Assembly (NCBI RefSeq): GCF_002246015.1
Contig: NZ_NOLJ01000008.1
Location: forward strand, 294,213 to 334,216
Length of the DNA stretch: 40,004 bases
From: Nostoc sp. 'Peltigera membranacea cyanobiont' 210A
Lineage (GTDB): Bacteria > Cyanobacteriota > Cyanobacteriia > Cyanobacteriales > Nostocaceae
Reading direction: 5' to 3'
Shown here: positions 24,053 to 34,900 of the stretch, one piece after another
Layout: every line of letters starts with the position of its first letter
How positions within the stretch are numbered: the stretch's first letter is position 1
Translations under genes and position numbers: made by a program
Notes under the pieces: generated by a model
What the model was told of the DNA's origin: nothing
Seen by the model: the letters and a program-made list of their open reading frames with translations, nothing else
Databases searched by the model: none

Positions 24053-25861
24053 ATGACAGCATTCTCTAGTAATTCCATTACATTTAACAATCCTGTTACC
24101 AACGTCTTTGACAATGGCATTATCCTCATTGTCGATGATGTACCAAATAACTTAAAGGTGCTTTCAGACACCTTAGCCCAAGCTGGTTTTGAAGTTGCGA
24201 TCGCCACCAGTGGTGAAAGTGCGATACAACAATTAGAACATACTCCAGTATCTTTGATTTTACTGGATGTAATGATGCCAGGGATGAATGGTTTTGAAAC
24301 CTGTGAGTGCATCAAAGCGAATCCGAAAACCCAAAATATCCCGATTATCTTTATCACCGCCCTATCTGAATCGGTGAATAAAGTTACAGGCTTTGAACTT
24401 GGAGCCATTGACTACATCACCAAACCGTTTCAACAAGGTGAAGTTTTAGCACGGGTGCGATCGCACTTAAAGCTTAACCACTTGAGTCAGTCTCTTGAAG
24501 CCAGAAATACAGAACTGCAACAACTCACCCAGCAACTAGAGCAACGAGTTACTGAACGAACCCAGGAACTATTTGGATCGATTGAAACCCTCAAACAAAC
24601 TCAACAATTGATGCGCTTAGTATTTGATACTATTCCCCACTGGGTAGGTTGGAAAGATATCAATTCAGTTTATTTGGGCTGTAATCAAAGTTTGGCTACT
24701 GTATTAAACTTAAGTTCGCCTGATGAAATTGTGGGTAAAACTGACTATGATTTACTGATAAGTAAAGAAGAATCCGATTGGTATCGTGTGTGCGATCGCC
24801 GCGTTATGGAATCTGGTAAAGCAGAACTTCACATAATTGAACAATGGCAACGGGCGGATGGTCAGCAAATTTGGTTAGATACGAGCAAGATGCCTTTACG
24901 CGATGCCAAAGGAAATGTGTTCGGAATTTTATTAGTGACAGAAGACATTACTGAACGTCAACTGGCACAAGAAGAACTCAAACAACAAAAACAAAATCTA
25001 GAAGAAGCACTAGCAGAACTTCAAGGCACTCAAGTACAATTGGTACAAAGTGAAAAAATGTCGGCACTGGGAAACCTTGTAGCGGGGGTGGCACATGAAA
25101 TTAATAACCCTGTTGGCTTCCTGGGCGGCAATATTCAACCTGCCTTAGATTATATCAAGGATATATTTAGCTTAATTGATTTGTATCAACAGGAATATTC
25201 TCCTCCCAGTGGAGTAATTCAAGATGAAATCGAAGCAATTGACCTCGATTACATCCGCGAAGATTTACCGAAGTTAGTGGGTTCTATGCAAGAAGGTGTG
25301 AAGCGAATTCGGGATATTAGTACTTCTCTACGAACCTTCTCTCGTGCTGATAGCGATCGCCCCATTGCTTGTAACATTCATGATGGCATCGACAGCACTA
25401 TCCTGATTCTTAAACATCGCCTCAAAGCTTCAGAAAGTCACCCAGAAATTCAAGTTCTCAAAGAATATGGTCAGCTACCATTAGTAGAATGCTTTGCTGG
25501 GCAGTTGAATCAGGTGTTTATGAACATTCTGGCAAATGCTATTGATGCTTTGGAAGAGTCAAATATTGGACGTAGTTTTGAAGAGATTAAAGCTAATCCC
25601 AATTCTATCACAATTATTACTCAAATTAGCGATGACAAACAACAAATAATTATTAATATTAAAGATAATGGCAAGGGGATGAATGAAGAAATAAAACAAA
25701 AGATATTTGACCATTTATTTACTACTAAAGCCGTTGGAAAAGGGACGGGGTTAGGGTTGGCGATCGCTCGTCAAATAGTTGAAGAAACTCACGGCGGAAA
25801 ATTGAGTTTTAACTCGACTTTAGGTGAAGGTACAGAGTTTCTCATTGAAATTCCGGCGTAA
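24053..25861 (+). CDS. REC-PAS-histidine kinase
   Basis: A 602-residue soluble signalling kinase. The N-terminal receiver (residues ~22-140) has the acidic pair in LIVDDVPNN, Asp72 in ILLDVMMPG and Lys124 in YITKPFQ. A coiled coil (LEARNTELQQLTQQLEQRV) and a PAS domain (~185-310; FDTIPHWVGWKDINSVYLGC, ending ILLVTEDITERQ) follow. The transmitter has His348 in VAHEINNPVGF, with the N box ANAIDALEE and G boxes IKDNGKGMNEE and GKGTGLGLAIARQIVEE. The last ~80 codons are very close at the DNA level to the end of the giant kinase that follows (25937-31807), so the two share a recently copied transmitter. It lies 75 bp before that gene, same strand, probably co-transcribed. The input to the receiver may come from neighbouring kinases; partner not known. 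Confidence 0.88.
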   Translation: MTAFSSNSITFNNPVTNVFDNGIILIVDDVPNNLKVLSDTLAQAGFEVAIATSGESAIQQLEHTPVSLILLDVMMPGMNGFETCECIKANPKTQNIPIIFITALSESVNKVTGFELGAIDYITKPFQQGEVLARVRSHLKLNHLSQSLEARNTELQQLTQQLEQRVTERTQELFGSIETLKQTQQLMRLVFDTIPHWVGWKDINSVYLGCNQSLATVLNLSSPDEIVGKTDYDLLISKEESDWYRVCDRRVMESGKAELHIIEQWQRADGQQIWLDTSKMPLRDAKGNVFGILLVTEDITERQLAQEELKQQKQNLEEALAELQGTQVQLVQSEKMSALGNLVAGVAHEINNPVGFLGGNIQPALDYIKDIFSLIDLYQQEYSPPSGVIQDEIEAIDLDYIREDLPKLVGSMQEGVKRIRDISTSLRTFSRADSDRPIACNIHDGIDSTILILKHRLKASESHPEIQVLKEYGQLPLVECFAGQLNQVFMNILANAIDALEESNIGRSFEEIKANPNSITIITQISDDKQQIIINIKDNGKGMNEEIKQKIFDHLFTTKAVGKGTGLGLAIARQIVEETHGGKLSFNSTLGEGTEFLIEIPA

Positions 25862-25898
25862 ATCTTTGCTCTTTTTTATAAATAACTTTATATATTCT

Positions 25899-25936
25899 GG
25901 GAACACTAAATCTGGAAGTCTTAAAGATTTAGCAGT
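25899..25936 (+). promoter_or_regulatory. 38-bp conserved leader, copy 1
   Basis: The 38 bp before the ATG of the first giant kinase (GGGAACACTAAATCTGGAAG...AGATTTAGCAGT) match the leaders of copies 2 and 3 at about 32 of 38 positions. There is no Shine-Dalgarno at normal spacing. It is either duplicated with the gene or a retained control element. Confidence 0.65.
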
Positions 25937-28900
25937 ATGGTTAGCACTCTTGTCAATATTCCCGGATATAAAGTAAGCGAAGAACTCTACAATGGTTCCA
26001 GAACCATAGTTTATCGAGGGTATCGAGAGACTGACTCATTACCTATAGTTATTAAACTGCTGAAAAATCCTCATCCCACTTTCAGCGAACTCTTGTCGTT
26101 TCGGAACCAGTATACCATAGCTAAAAATCTTAACTCACCGCTAATCGTCCAAACTTATAGCCTGGAACCCTATCAAAATGGCTATGCGCTGGTGATGGAA
26201 GACTTTGGGGGGATTTCCCTCAAGGAATGGGGAATCAAGGGAAGGGGAAAATCTTTACAGGAGTTTTTAGAAATTGCGATCGCACTCTGCAATACCTTAG
26301 ATATATTATATCACGAACGGATTATTCACAAAGACATTAAACCTAGCAATATTCTCATTAATCCCGAAACCAAACAAGTTAAATTAATCGACTTTAGTAT
26401 TGCATCTTTACTACCACGGGAAACCCAAACGCTAGTCAATCCCAATATCTTAGAAGGAACACTCGCTTATATTTCCCCAGAACAAACAGGAAGAATGAAT
26501 CGGGGGATTGACTACCGAACTGATTTTTATTCTTTGGGTGTGACATTTTACGAGTTACTTACAGGAAATTTACCTTTTGCATCAAATGAGCCAATGGAAT
26601 TGGTGCATTGTCATATTGCTAAACTTCCACCACTTTTAAGAAATAGAGAAGATATTCCCCAAGTTCTTTGTAATATTGTGATGAAATTGATGGCAAAAAA
26701 TGCCGAGGATCGATATCAAAGTGCCTTGGGACTAAAGTTTGATTTAGAAAATTGTTTACATCAGCTACAAGTTGATGGGGAAATTCAGAGTTTTGAAATT
26801 GCTCGTATGGATGTGTGCGATCGCTTCATCATTCCTGATAAACTTTATGGACGAGAAACCGAAGTAGAAAACCTACTCCAAGCATTTGAGCGAGTCAGTC
26901 TTGGTGCAACAGAAATGATGCTGGTAGCAGGTTTTTCGGGAATTGGAAAAACTGCGGTTGTCAACGAAGTTCATAAACCGATTGTTCGCCAACGCGGTTA
27001 TTTTATCAAGGGCAAATACGACCAATTTCAACGGAATATTCCCTTCAGTGCATTTGTGCAAGCATTCCGGGATTTAATGGGGCAATTGTTAACAGAAAGT
27101 GATGCACAGATTCAGGAATGGAAAAGCAAGATTTTAGATGCTGTTGGGGAGAATGGACAGGTAATTATTGAAGTCATCCCCGAATTATCAAGAATTATTG
27201 GCGAACAACCACCCGCCATAGAATTATCAGGAACGGCGGCACAAAATAGATTTAATTTATTATTTCAACAATTTACCCAAGTTTTCACTAGTGTTGAACA
27301 TCCATTAGTGATGTTTTTAGATGATTTGCAATGGGCAGATTCGGCATCATTGAAGTTAATGCAGCTTTTAATGACTGATACAGGTCATCTTTTCTTAATT
27401 GGTGCCTACCGTGATAATGAAGTCAATCTAGGACATCCATTGATGTTGACTTTGAGTGAAATCAAAAAAAACAAAGCGACGATTAATACAATTACGTTAG
27501 CACCACTGAGTCAACTCAAATTGAATGAGTTAGTTGGTGACACACTTAAATGTATAGAAACTTCGGCATGGACTCTTTCTCAATTAATCTATCAGAAAAC
27601 TGAAGGAAATCCGTTTTTCGCAATCCAGTTTCTCAAAGCATTGCATCAAGAAAATCTTATTCAATTTGATATTGAGTTAGGCTGTTGGCAATGTGACATT
27701 ACCCAAGTGATGACTCAAGCCGTTACAGATGATGTTGTTGCCTTTATGGGTTTTCAATTGCGAAAACTAGCGCTATCAACTCAACAGGTGTTACAGCTAG
27801 CTGCTTGTATTGGTAATCAGTTTGATTTAGCAAGTTTGGCAATTGTTTCTAAACAATCTCAAATCGAAACGGCTGCGGCTTTGTGGAAAGGATTACAAGA
27901 AGGGTTGATTTTACCGAACGGTGATGTTTATAAATTTTATATTGGGCAAGAAAGTCTTGCACGTACACCGGAAAATATTCAGACTGTTACATACAAGTTT
28001 TTACACGATCGCGTCCAACAAGCCGCTTATTCTCTGATTCCCGATGACCAAAAACAACTGACGCACTTAAAAATTGGGCAATTGCTTTTAAGTGTAATGA
28101 GCGAGACGGAAAAAGAGGAAAAAATCTTTGAGATTGTCAATCAATTAAATAAAGGAGCCGATTTAATTGTTGCAGAAACTGAACGTGAGGAATTAGCAAA
28201 GTTAAATCTAGTTGCTGCCCAAAGAGCTAAATCTGCAACCGCTTACGTCGCAGCAATTGAATACGCCACTAAAGGTATACAACTTCTCCCAATAAGTTGT
28301 TGGCAGCAATGCTATGAACTAACGTTAGCTCTGCATGATTTAGCCGCAGAAGTAGCCTGTCTGAGTGGTGATTTTAGGCAAATGGAGCAGATAGTTGACG
28401 AAGTAGTGCAAAATGCTCGTCAATTACTAGACAAAGTGAAAGTCTATGAAGTGAGAATTTTGGCCGAGGTAGCCCAGAGTCAACAGCCCAAAGCTATTAA
28501 AACCGCTCTTTCGACTTTAAAATTATTTGGAGTATTGTTTCCAGAGCAGCCGACTGACGCAGATATTACTGAAAGTTTGCAACAGACTCAGGATGTATTA
28601 AAAGGAAAACATTTAGAAGATTTCTTGGAACTGCCGGAAATGACAGACTTCCAAGCCCTGGCAGCGATCCGAATTTTAGCGGCGGTGACAGCAGCAATCT
28701 ATCAAGCGGTTCCAGAATTACTGCCGTTAATCGTGTGTAAGCAGATTAGGTTATCAGTGGAATACGGTAATGCTGCGGTATCAGCACAGGCTTATGCTTG
28801 GTATGGAGTAATTTTGTGTGGCATTGGGGAAATAGATTTAGGCGATCGCATTGGTGAACTGGCAATGGGACTACTATCACGCTTCCAAAGCAGAGAATTT

Positions 28901-31807
28901 AAAGCCAGCACGATTAACATGGTTTATCCCTTCGTGAAGCCTTGGAAACATCATATTCAAAATTCACTCGCTCCTTTACTCGACGGATACCACAGCGGTC
29001 TGGAGATGGGTACTTTAGAGTATGCTGCCTACTGTGCCTACAATTACTGTTCGCTTTCCTTTTTTCTCGGAAAAGATTTGTCAATCCTAGAACCAGAGAT
29101 GAAGGTTTACAATCAGGCATTGGCTCAACTCAAGCAGGAAGTTGCTCATAATTATCTGAGAGTCTTTTACCAATCCGTTTTAAATTTACTCGCTCAGAGC
29201 AAGTGTCCTTGGGAAATTCAAGGTGTAATCTATGACGAACAAATCATGTTGCCTTTGCATCAGAAGGCAAACGATCTTTACGCAATAGGAACACTGTATA
29301 TCAATAAATTAATTCTTTGTTACTTGTTTAATGAGTGGGAACAAGCTATCAAAGTCGCGGCTGATGCTAAACAATATTTAAGTGGAGTATCCGGTTGTTT
29401 TATGGTGCCGGTGTTTCACTTTTACGATTCATTGACTCACCTGGCGATGTTACCCAACGCTCAAGGTAAGGAATGCCTCCCCCAGCAAGTTGTTGACAAC
29501 CAGAAGAAGCTGGAACAATGGGCAAACCATGCACCCACAAACCATTTACACAAATTTTATTTGGTTGAAGCAGAGCAGTATCGGGTATTGGGGCAGATGT
29601 ATGAAGCAATGGATTACTACGATCGCGCGATCGCCTCTGCCAAAGCAAATGCATATATCCAAGAAGAAGCACTAGCGAATGAACTTGCTGGCAAATTCTA
29701 CCTCAACTGGGGGAAAGAAAAAGTCGCCCAAGCATATATGCAAGAAGCATACTACTGCTACGCACGTTGGGGGGCAAAAGCCAAGGTTGCCGATCTGGAA
29801 AGACGCTATCCGCAACTGTTAGCCCTTATCCTCCACCAAACCCATTCTCCCTTCTCCACTAACGAAACAATCTTCTCGTTAGCAAGTGTTACACCCACGA
29901 ATTCCGGCACTTCTCACAGTAGTAGTGTCTCTGTTGCTTTAGATTTAGCTACTATTCTCAGAGCTTCTCAAACTCTTTCCGGCGAAATCGAATTTGAAAA
30001 ACTGCTTTCATCGTTGCTTGAAATCGTCATTGAAAATGCTGGGGCTGATAAATGCGTGTTCATGCTGTTGCGAGAGGATTTACTAGGCGATGCCAAAAGT
30101 GAACGCCTGCTAATTAAAGGATCAATTACCTTGGGGATGCAGCCAGTTGTATTGCAGCGCCTTCCTGTTGAGGAAAGTCAAGACATTCCCCTGAAGCTGA
30201 TTTACAAAGTGAAGCACGATAGGCAGACTGCTGTGATACTTGATGCAAGCACAGATCCGATGTTAGCTAACGACCCGTATATCATGCGTCAGCAGCCGAA
30301 AAGTATCTTGTGTAGCCCGATTTTGCATCAAGGTAAATTGATGGGCATTTTATATCTAGAAAATCATTTAGCAACGGGGGCGTTTACTAGCGATCGCGTC
30401 GAACTCCTGAATTTACTCTGCGCTCAAGCGGCGATTTCTTTAGAAAATGCCCGACTTTATGAACGTTCTCAGGAAAATACCCAACAGCTAGAGCGATCGC
30501 TTGAGGAGTTAAGCACCGCACAGTCTGTCTTGCAATCATCCCAGCAACGACTCCAACTATTGGTTCAGCAAACTCCATTAGCAGTTATAGAGTGGGATAC
30601 CAATTATCAAGTTACTGACTGGAACCCAGCCGCAGAAAGAATCTTTGGCTACAGCAAACAAGAGGCTTTGGGTTGTGGATTCAAATTCATCATTCCTGAA
30701 ATAATTCAAGCAGAAATGGAGCGAGTCAGCGTCGAAATTATATCGCAGGAGGGCGGCAATTACAGTATTAATGAAAATGTGACAAAAGATGGTAAAATTA
30801 TCATTTGTGCTTGGTATAACAATCCGCTTGTAAGTGCAGATGGCGAGTTAATCGGAGTTGCTTCCCTAGCAGATGATATTACAGAACAGCAAGCTGCGCT
30901 ACGCGAACGCAAAGTTGCCGAAGTCCAACTTCAACAAAAAGCACAAGAGCTAGAAACTGCTTTACAAAACCTGCAACAAGCACAATTACAAATGGTGCAA
31001 ACTGAGAAAATGTCTGCGCTCGGCAACTTAGTTGCTGGTGTAGCTCACGAAATGAATAATCCCCTTGGTTTTATTGCTGCTAGTCTCAAACAAGCGAAAC
31101 CTACTATCGCTGATATTGTTGAACATCTCAGACTATATCAATCAAGTTTCCCCAACAAAAGCGATGAAATCGAAGACCACGCCGAAGAAATCGACTTGGA
31201 TTATAGCTTAGAAGACTTACCCAAGATGATTGATTCTATGTCTATGGCGTGTGACAGGCTAAAGAACATCAGCACCAGTTTGAGAAGTTTCTCTCGTGCC
31301 GATCAAGACTACAAAGTACCTTTCAATATCCACCAAGGCATTGATAGCACTATTCTCATTCTCAAACATCGTCTCAAGGCCAATGAACAACGTCCGGCGA
31401 TTCAAGTTGTTGCAAACTACGGTAATTTACCTCAAGTAGAATGTTTCCCAGGTCAATTAAATCAGGTATTTATGAATCTTCTCGCAAATGCTATTGATGC
31501 ATTAGATGAATCTAATTATGGACTCAGCTTTGAAGAAATTAAAGCCAATCCTAACTGCATTACAATTACAACTTCAGTCGAAAATAATCTCGTTAAAGTT
31601 GCCATTCGGGATAATGGTAAGGGAATTAACGAACAAGTTAAACAAAAAATATTTGACCATTTATTTACTACAAAAGCGGTTGGTAAAGGTACAGGGTTGG
31701 GGTTGGCGATCGCTCGTCAAATTGTTGAAGAAACCCACGGTGGAAAATTAAGTTTTAACTCGATTCTAGGTGAGGGGACAGAATTTATCATTGAAATTCC
31801 GGTATAG
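25937..31807 (+). CDS. Ser/Thr kinase - AAA ATPase - GAF - PAS - histidine kinase (giant kinase, copy 1)
   Basis: A 1956-residue protein of the trifunctional Ser/Thr kinase / ATP-binding / sensor histidine kinase family (HstK-like) of filamentous cyanobacteria. The kinase domain (~8-280) has Lys40 in VIKLLKNP, catalytic Asp133 in HKDIKPSN and Mg-binding Asp152 in IDFSIAS (DFS instead of DFG). The ATPase (~300-600) has Walker A GFSGIGKT at 332-339 and LDDLQWAD from 461. A long helical, TPR-like region follows (~610-1310; VADLERRYPQLLALIL at its end), then GAF (~1338-1500), PAS (~1538-1655) and a transmitter with His1704 in VAHEMNNPLGF and ATPase motifs RDNGKGINEQ and GTGLGLAIARQ. It has no membrane segment. 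It combines both phosphorylation chemistries in one soluble protein; targets unknown. It is the first of three tandem copies and the only one seen with a PAS domain. Confidence 0.92.
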   Translation: MVSTLVNIPGYKVSEELYNGSRTIVYRGYRETDSLPIVIKLLKNPHPTFSELLSFRNQYTIAKNLNSPLIVQTYSLEPYQNGYALVMEDFGGISLKEWGIKGRGKSLQEFLEIAIALCNTLDILYHERIIHKDIKPSNILINPETKQVKLIDFSIASLLPRETQTLVNPNILEGTLAYISPEQTGRMNRGIDYRTDFYSLGVTFYELLTGNLPFASNEPMELVHCHIAKLPPLLRNREDIPQVLCNIVMKLMAKNAEDRYQSALGLKFDLENCLHQLQVDGEIQSFEIARMDVCDRFIIPDKLYGRETEVENLLQAFERVSLGATEMMLVAGFSGIGKTAVVNEVHKPIVRQRGYFIKGKYDQFQRNIPFSAFVQAFRDLMGQLLTESDAQIQEWKSKILDAVGENGQVIIEVIPELSRIIGEQPPAIELSGTAAQNRFNLLFQQFTQVFTSVEHPLVMFLDDLQWADSASLKLMQLLMTDTGHLFLIGAYRDNEVNLGHPLMLTLSEIKKNKATINTITLAPLSQLKLNELVGDTLKCIETSAWTLSQLIYQKTEGNPFFAIQFLKALHQENLIQFDIELGCWQCDITQVMTQAVTDDVVAFMGFQLRKLALSTQQVLQLAACIGNQFDLASLAIVSKQSQIETAAALWKGLQEGLILPNGDVYKFYIGQESLARTPENIQTVTYKFLHDRVQQAAYSLIPDDQKQLTHLKIGQLLLSVMSETEKEEKIFEIVNQLNKGADLIVAETEREELAKLNLVAAQRAKSATAYVAAIEYATKGIQLLPISCWQQCYELTLALHDLAAEVACLSGDFRQMEQIVDEVVQNARQLLDKVKVYEVRILAEVAQSQQPKAIKTALSTLKLFGVLFPEQPTDADITESLQQTQDVLKGKHLEDFLELPEMTDFQALAAIRILAAVTAAIYQAVPELLPLIVCKQIRLSVEYGNAAVSAQAYAWYGVILCGIGEIDLGDRIGELAMGLLSRFQSREFKASTINMVYPFVKPWKHHIQNSLAPLLDGYHSGLEMGTLEYAAYCAYNYCSLSFFLGKDLSILEPEMKVYNQALAQLKQEVAHNYLRVFYQSVLNLLAQSKCPWEIQGVIYDEQIMLPLHQKANDLYAIGTLYINKLILCYLFNEWEQAIKVAADAKQYLSGVSGCFMVPVFHFYDSLTHLAMLPNAQGKECLPQQVVDNQKKLEQWANHAPTNHLHKFYLVEAEQYRVLGQMYEAMDYYDRAIASAKANAYIQEEALANELAGKFYLNWGKEKVAQAYMQEAYYCYARWGAKAKVADLERRYPQLLALILHQTHSPFSTNETIFSLASVTPTNSGTSHSSSVSVALDLATILRASQTLSGEIEFEKLLSSLLEIVIENAGADKCVFMLLREDLLGDAKSERLLIKGSITLGMQPVVLQRLPVEESQDIPLKLIYKVKHDRQTAVILDASTDPMLANDPYIMRQQPKSILCSPILHQGKLMGILYLENHLATGAFTSDRVELLNLLCAQAAISLENARLYERSQENTQQLERSLEELSTAQSVLQSSQQRLQLLVQQTPLAVIEWDTNYQVTDWNPAAERIFGYSKQEALGCGFKFIIPEIIQAEMERVSVEIISQEGGNYSINENVTKDGKIIICAWYNNPLVSADGELIGVASLADDITEQQAALRERKVAEVQLQQKAQELETALQNLQQAQLQMVQTEKMSALGNLVAGVAHEMNNPLGFIAASLKQAKPTIADIVEHLRLYQSSFPNKSDEIEDHAEEIDLDYSLEDLPKMIDSMSMACDRLKNISTSLRSFSRADQDYKVPFNIHQGIDSTILILKHRLKANEQRPAIQVVANYGNLPQVECFPGQLNQVFMNLLANAIDALDESNYGLSFEEIKANPNCITITTSVENNLVKVAIRDNGKGINEQVKQKIFDHLFTTKAVGKGTGLGLAIARQIVEETHGGKLSFNSILGEGTEFIIEIPV

Positions 31808-31845
31808 TTTTTGGCAATTTTGATTTTCTCTCCACCAAAGGCTTT

Positions 31846-31883
31846 AGATCCCCGACAACTTTCGCGAAGTCGGGGATCTTTTT
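31846..31883 (+). terminator. Terminator between giant kinase copies 1 and 2
   Basis: AGATCCCCGAC (31846-31856) pairs with GTCGGGGATCT (31869-31879), followed by T's. The loop AACTTTCGCGAA contains TTCGCGAA, itself a palindrome. A second copy stands before giant kinase copy 3, so it also behaves as a repeat. Confidence 0.8.
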
Positions 31884-31900
31884 AAGATTGCTATATATCT

Positions 31901-31938
31901 GGGAATACTAAATTTGGAAGTTTCACAGATTTAGCAGC
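31901..31938 (+). promoter_or_regulatory. 38-bp conserved leader, copy 2
   Basis: Differs from the leader of giant kinase copy 3 (38118-38155) at a single base and from the copy 1 leader at about six. It ends directly at the start codon. Confidence 0.7.
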
Positions 31939-34900
31939 ATGGTTAGCACTATTGTCAATATTCCCGGATATCAAGTAAGTGAAGAACTCTACAATGGTTC
32001 CAGAACCCAGGTTTATCGAGGGGTTCGAGAGACTGACTCATTAGCGGTAGTGATTAAACTGCTGAAAAATCCTTATCCCAACTTTTCTGAACTATTGTCG
32101 TTTCGCAATCAGTACACCATAGCTAAAAATCTCAACTCACCGCTAATTGTCCAAACCTATAGCCTCGAACCCTATCAGAATGGCTATGCGCTGGTAATGG
32201 AAGACTTTGGGGGGATTTCTCTTAAAAATTATTTCACCTCTGACCAAGGGCGATATATCGCGTCTGGTGAAGAGTTTTTAGAAATAGCGATCGCACTCTG
32301 CAATACCTTAGATGTACTCTACCGCGATCGCATTATTCATAAAGATATTAAACCCGCCAACATTTTAATTAATCCCCAAACCAAACAAGTTAAATTAATT
32401 GACTTTAGTATTGCATCTTTGCTACCACGAGAAACGCAAACCCTAATAAATCCCAATGTGCTAGAAGGGACACTAGCTTATATTTCTCCAGAACAAACAG
32501 GCAGAATGAATCGGGGAATTGACTACCGGACTGATTTTTATTCTTTGGGTGTAACTTTCTACGAATTACTGACTGGAGTTTTGCCATTTCAATCAAACGA
32601 TCCAATGGAGTTAGTGCATTGTCACATTGCAAAAATTGCACCATTAGTATCTGAAACTAATTCCGAAATTCCATCTGTGATCTCAAAAATTGTCAGCAAA
32701 TTGATGGCGAAGAATGCTAAAGATCGCTATCAGAGTGCATTGGGGCTGAGATTTGATTTAGAAAATTGTTTACATCAGCTACAACTTGATGGTATAATAA
32801 GCGGTTTTGAAATTGGAGAACGGGATGTGTGCGATCGCTTCATCATCCCAGACAAACTCTATGGACGAGAAACCGAAGTATCAACTCTGCTGCAAGCATT
32901 TGAAAGAGTTGCTAACCCCCCTATGTCCCACGCCAGATGCTACCCTGCGGGAACGCTAAAAGCGAACAAGTCGGGAAACCCGCCCAACGCACTGGCTCCC
33001 CTTAGCAAAGGGGGACATGGACATAGGGGGGTAGAAATGATTCTGGTAGCAGGTTTTTCGGGAATTGGTAAAACGGCGATTGTCAACGAAGTTCATAAAC
33101 CGATTGTGCGCCAACGCGGTTATTTTATCAAAGGCAAATATGACCAATTTCAACGCAATATTCCCTTCAGTGCATTTGTGCAAGCATTCCGAGATTTAAT
33201 GGGGCAACTGTTAAGTGAAAACGATACACAAATTCAGCAATGGAGAAACGAAATATTATCAGCAGTTGGTGAAAATGGACAAGTAATTATTGAAGTTATC
33301 CCCGAATTATCAAGAATTATTGGTGAACAACCACCCGCCATAGAATTATCAGGAACGGCGGCAGAAAATAGATTTAATTTATTATTTCAAAAATTCACCC
33401 AAATTTTTACCACTGCTGAACATCCCTTAGTAATATTTTTAGATGATTTGCAATGGGCAGATTCGGCATCACTGAAGTTAATGCAGCTTTTAATGGCTGA
33501 TACAGGTCATCTTTTGTTAATTGGTGCGTACCGTGATAACGAGGTCAACCCGGTACATCCATTAATGTTGACTTTGAATGAGATTGAAAAAACCCAAACA
33601 ACGATTAATATAATTACCTTAGTACCACTGAATCAAAAAACAGTCAATCAATTAGTTGCTGATACACTTAAATGCTCCCAGGATTTGGCATCACCTCTTT
33701 CTCGATTAGTGTTTCAAAAAACTCAAGGAAATCCGTTTTTTTCTATCCAGTTTTTGAAGGCATTACATCAAGAGTTACTGATTAAATTTAACTTTGAGTC
33801 AGGCTATTGGCAATGCGATCTTGCCCAAGTTAATCAACAGGCAGTTACAGATGATGTCGTTGAATTTATGGCGTTGCAGTTAGATAAATTACCATTAGCA
33901 ACCCAGAATATCCTCAAGTTAGCATCTTGTATTGGCAACCAGTTTGATTTAGCAACTTTGGCAATTGTTTCGGAACAATGCCAAATTGATGCGGCGGCTG
34001 CTTTGTGGAAAGCATTGCAAGAAGGATTGATTTTACCGATTAGTGAGGTTTATAAATTTTATCAAGGAGAAGAAAGCGAACAATTGGCACTGTCATATCA
34101 GAATATTGAGAAAAAAATAGCTAAATATGCCTTTTTACATGACAGAGTACAGCAAGCGGCTTATTTCTTGATTTCCGATGAACAAAAAACAGCAACTCAT
34201 CTGAAAATTGGACAATTACTGAGAGAAAACTTGTCTGAGTTAGAGATTGAAGAAAAACTCTTCGATCTGGTTGGGCATTTGAATTTAGGAATTGAGTTAA
34301 TTAGTCAAGCAAGCGATCGCCAAGCCCTAGCTCAACTCAACTTCAAAGCTGGTAGTAAAGCCAAAAATGCTACTGCATACACCGCCGCCAGAGTGTATTT
34401 CCAAACTGGGATTGCCTTACTCCAGCCCGACTGCTGGCAAACACAGTACGAATTAGCCTTGAACCTGCATTTGGCAGTAACCGAAGCCAGCTATTTAAAT
34501 AGTGACTTTGAGAGCATGGAAGAGATGGCTGGAGTGGTTTTGCAGAACGCCCAGACCATTTTTGACAAAGTGAAAATCTACGAAATTAAAATTGTGGCAC
34601 TAACGGCTCAGAGCCAAATATTAGGGGCGATCGCCGTTGGCGCAGATGTCCTGAGTCAATTAGGGGTGGATTTACCGAGTGCGCCAGAGTCAGCCGAAAT
34701 CGGCAAAGCCCTGGAATACCTAAAAGAGCAACTCCAAGGCAGAGAAATTCCTGAACTGATTGACTTACCCGTGATGAGCGATCGCACAGCTCAAGCCGCA
34801 ATGCAATTATTAGGAATATTGTTTGCACCAGTATTACTGGGAAATCCGGGTTTAATGCCCCTGTTGAGCGCAACAATGGTGCGGTTGTCGCTCCAGTTTG

